From JBFHIJ01 sp041596515 (GTDB lineage Bacteria; Bacteroidota; Ignavibacteria; Kapaibacteriales; UBA2268): 64,000 nt of DNA. Of this stretch, positions 63,901 through 64,000 are shown piece by piece. The notes beneath the pieces are model-generated. The model did no database searches. It worked only from the letters and a program-made list of their open reading frames with translations, and was not told where the DNA came from. How positions within the stretch are numbered: position 1 is the first letter of the stretch; the number at the start of each line of letters is the position of its first letter. The stretch is from NCBI GenBank assembly GCA_041596515.1, contig JBFHIJ010000001.1, forward strand, positions 117,653 to 181,652. Direction: 5' to 3'. The position numbers and the translations under genes were made by a program.

Positions 63901-64000
63901 AACACATCGGTGCTAAGAGATTTATCAGAATTCCACTTATTGAACTCAGTTTTCAGCTTAGTTTTATAGAAATTCAAATCAAATTCATGCGCATCAAAAA
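60921..64000 (-). CDS. Eco57I/type IIG restriction-modification enzyme, 5' end outside the window
   Basis: A single-chain enzyme combining DNA adenine methylation with cleavage. The frame is open to the window edge (FDAHEFDLNFYKTK), so the TTG at 63977 is not the start; 1026 codons are visible. Methylase motif I CDPAVGSGHFLV lies at about 62780-62815 and the catalytic NPPYG at 61914-61931. The region after NPPYG is the target-recognition part. From about 61900 downstream the DNA becomes visibly more AT-rich than the 5' part, and this portion ends NKEEIEFIKNYEIEFRIDN. The gene may be a mosaic. Confidence 0.9.
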   Translation of the reverse strand, partial: FDAHEFDLNFYKTKLKTEFNKWNSDKSLSTDVFYNEIAKPFINDSDKELNCTYFDIRDYQHEFDNDNSKKLIALFKLFSPPTLIKEAFANDSNSLNKQFYFELLHLIGLEEVSDKGKKLISRVNDKNRSNGSLIENTIKNLKTEDILSNIANVEEFGETKEEQLFTIALELNITWINRILFLKLLEAQLLSYHNNEKSIRFLDYNIIQEFDDLNELFFGVLAKTIDERDDDIRKAFKQLPYLNSSLFEISPIESKAIRINSLRDRYKLKLYSQTVLKDDQGKRLSGDMPILEYLFKFLDAYDFSSEGAEDVKEDKKSLINASVLGLIFEKINGYKEGSFFTPGYITMYICRETILRAVLQKFKDVKGWQCDNIDQLYNKIDDLKEANDIINSIKVCDPAVGSGHFLVSALNEIISLKSEIGVLCYHGTEKRVKDYKIEIQNDELVVTDGDEDIFEYKINTSGNPVNTNNQQLLQETLFHEKQTIIENCLFGVDINPNSVNICRLRLWIELLKNTYYTEISKYTQLETLPNIDINIKCGNSLVSRFDLHDKQSQVSAGQRNTFRSITNKYKDQVLIYKTTSQKAVRQKARKDIEFLKNQFSALANPSDDIYKKIRATEAKLKEHESSADKSWYYDEWKKTYDKLMLELTELSKQYDEKQKTLYSNAFEWRFEFPEVLDEDGNFIGFDAVIGNPPYGIDLNKIFKQYFKGNYLTSKTSSGLKGSLDTYSLFIERSIQLSHISGKVGVIVPLAITSGDSMSSQHYFLKNNCSEIYISSYSNRPNKIFENADQRVAVLLASKESTNQCKILTTKVNKWYKEVSVEEVVNSLSFIESQNYTMFGRFAKIGLPIEIDILDKIQRKTKLDSLILENGQPVYYRSTGGRYYLIITSKTTNSSKEKQFLVAPQYQKYIAAILSSSLFYWFYQVYSNTLDLRNNDLFHFYIPIDNIDSTILQNINTLFDLYEIDLFKNASIDSRGVQTFFARKSKSLIDKIDDLVGPLYGLNKEEIEFIKNYEIEFRIDNVDEDC

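Noticed and set aside
1..64000. CRISPR array, rRNA genes or prophage
   Set aside because: No regularly spaced repeats of 25-40 bases, no rRNA sequence and no phage structural genes were seen while reading the window.

Overview
The window is AT-rich bacterial chromosome with densely packed genes, several of which overlap. It fits the Bacteroidota/FCB group, most likely a motile deep branch such as Ignavibacteria/Kapabacteria rather than classical Bacteroidia. This placement is an inference. The evidence is type A C-terminal sorting domains of the type IX secretion system (T9SS), a PorV/PorQ-type barrel, a TonB-dependent receptor with a carboxypeptidase-like N-terminal domain, many surface lipoproteins and barrels, and a tRNA promoter ending in the Bacteroidota -7 motif TAnnTTTG. 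A flagellum and a full chemotaxis cluster accompany these, which is unusual for typical Bacteroidota.

Layout. 1-3058: end of a flagellar operon (flgK end, flgL, motA, a small barrel). 3256-6606: thioredoxin-like DUF255 protein and a secreted barrel protein. 6662-11010, minus strand: Nudix, parA, parB, thioesterase, PorV/Q-type barrel, DksA-like protein, DUF6485 protein. 11011-13470: a gene-free stretch with a 26-bp perfect palindrome, then VOC protein, membrane protein and 3-methyladenine glycosylase. 13626-20446: dus, Cache-domain lipoprotein, priA, HtrA-type protease, lptB. 20534-28080: chemotaxis operon cheA-cheW-cheR-cheB, hybrid kinase, CheY-like regulator. 28046-33670: DedA protein, XRE-cupin regulator, sbcCD. 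33836-34977: exosortase-family protein and a partner membrane protein. 35093-41033: two tandem paralogous T9SS-exported metalloproteases. 41164-44125: TonB receptor with a His-rich small membrane protein. 44536-47095: ECF sigma factor, an anti-sigma protein fused to a predicted beta-barrel, and a lipoprotein. 47353-49963: radical SAM protein and an AspT/YidE-type transporter.

50635-54600 is a sulfur-redox operon: a membrane-anchored octaheme cytochrome c of the tetrathionate reductase type, a cytochrome b, and two YeeE/YedE (thiosulfate transporter type) proteins, the second with a rhodanese-like tail that lacks its loop cysteine and ends in Gly-Gly-Cys. A barrel protein, a CAU-anticodon tRNA, a secreted protein and a WG-repeat protein follow.

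58384-64000 is an accessory region of gene decay. It holds a 5'-truncated type ISP restriction enzyme fragment ending in a 19-bp perfect hairpin, a degenerate istB (IS21) fragment, a cluster of repeat-like hairpins, and an Eco57I/type IIG restriction-modification gene running off the window end. A 43-residue zinc-ribbon gene follows that gene, and beyond it lies an orphan C-terminal tail of another enzyme of the same class. My reading is that the 3' specificity end of the restriction gene was replaced together with the zinc-ribbon gene, leaving the old tail behind. This is the most unusual structure in the window.
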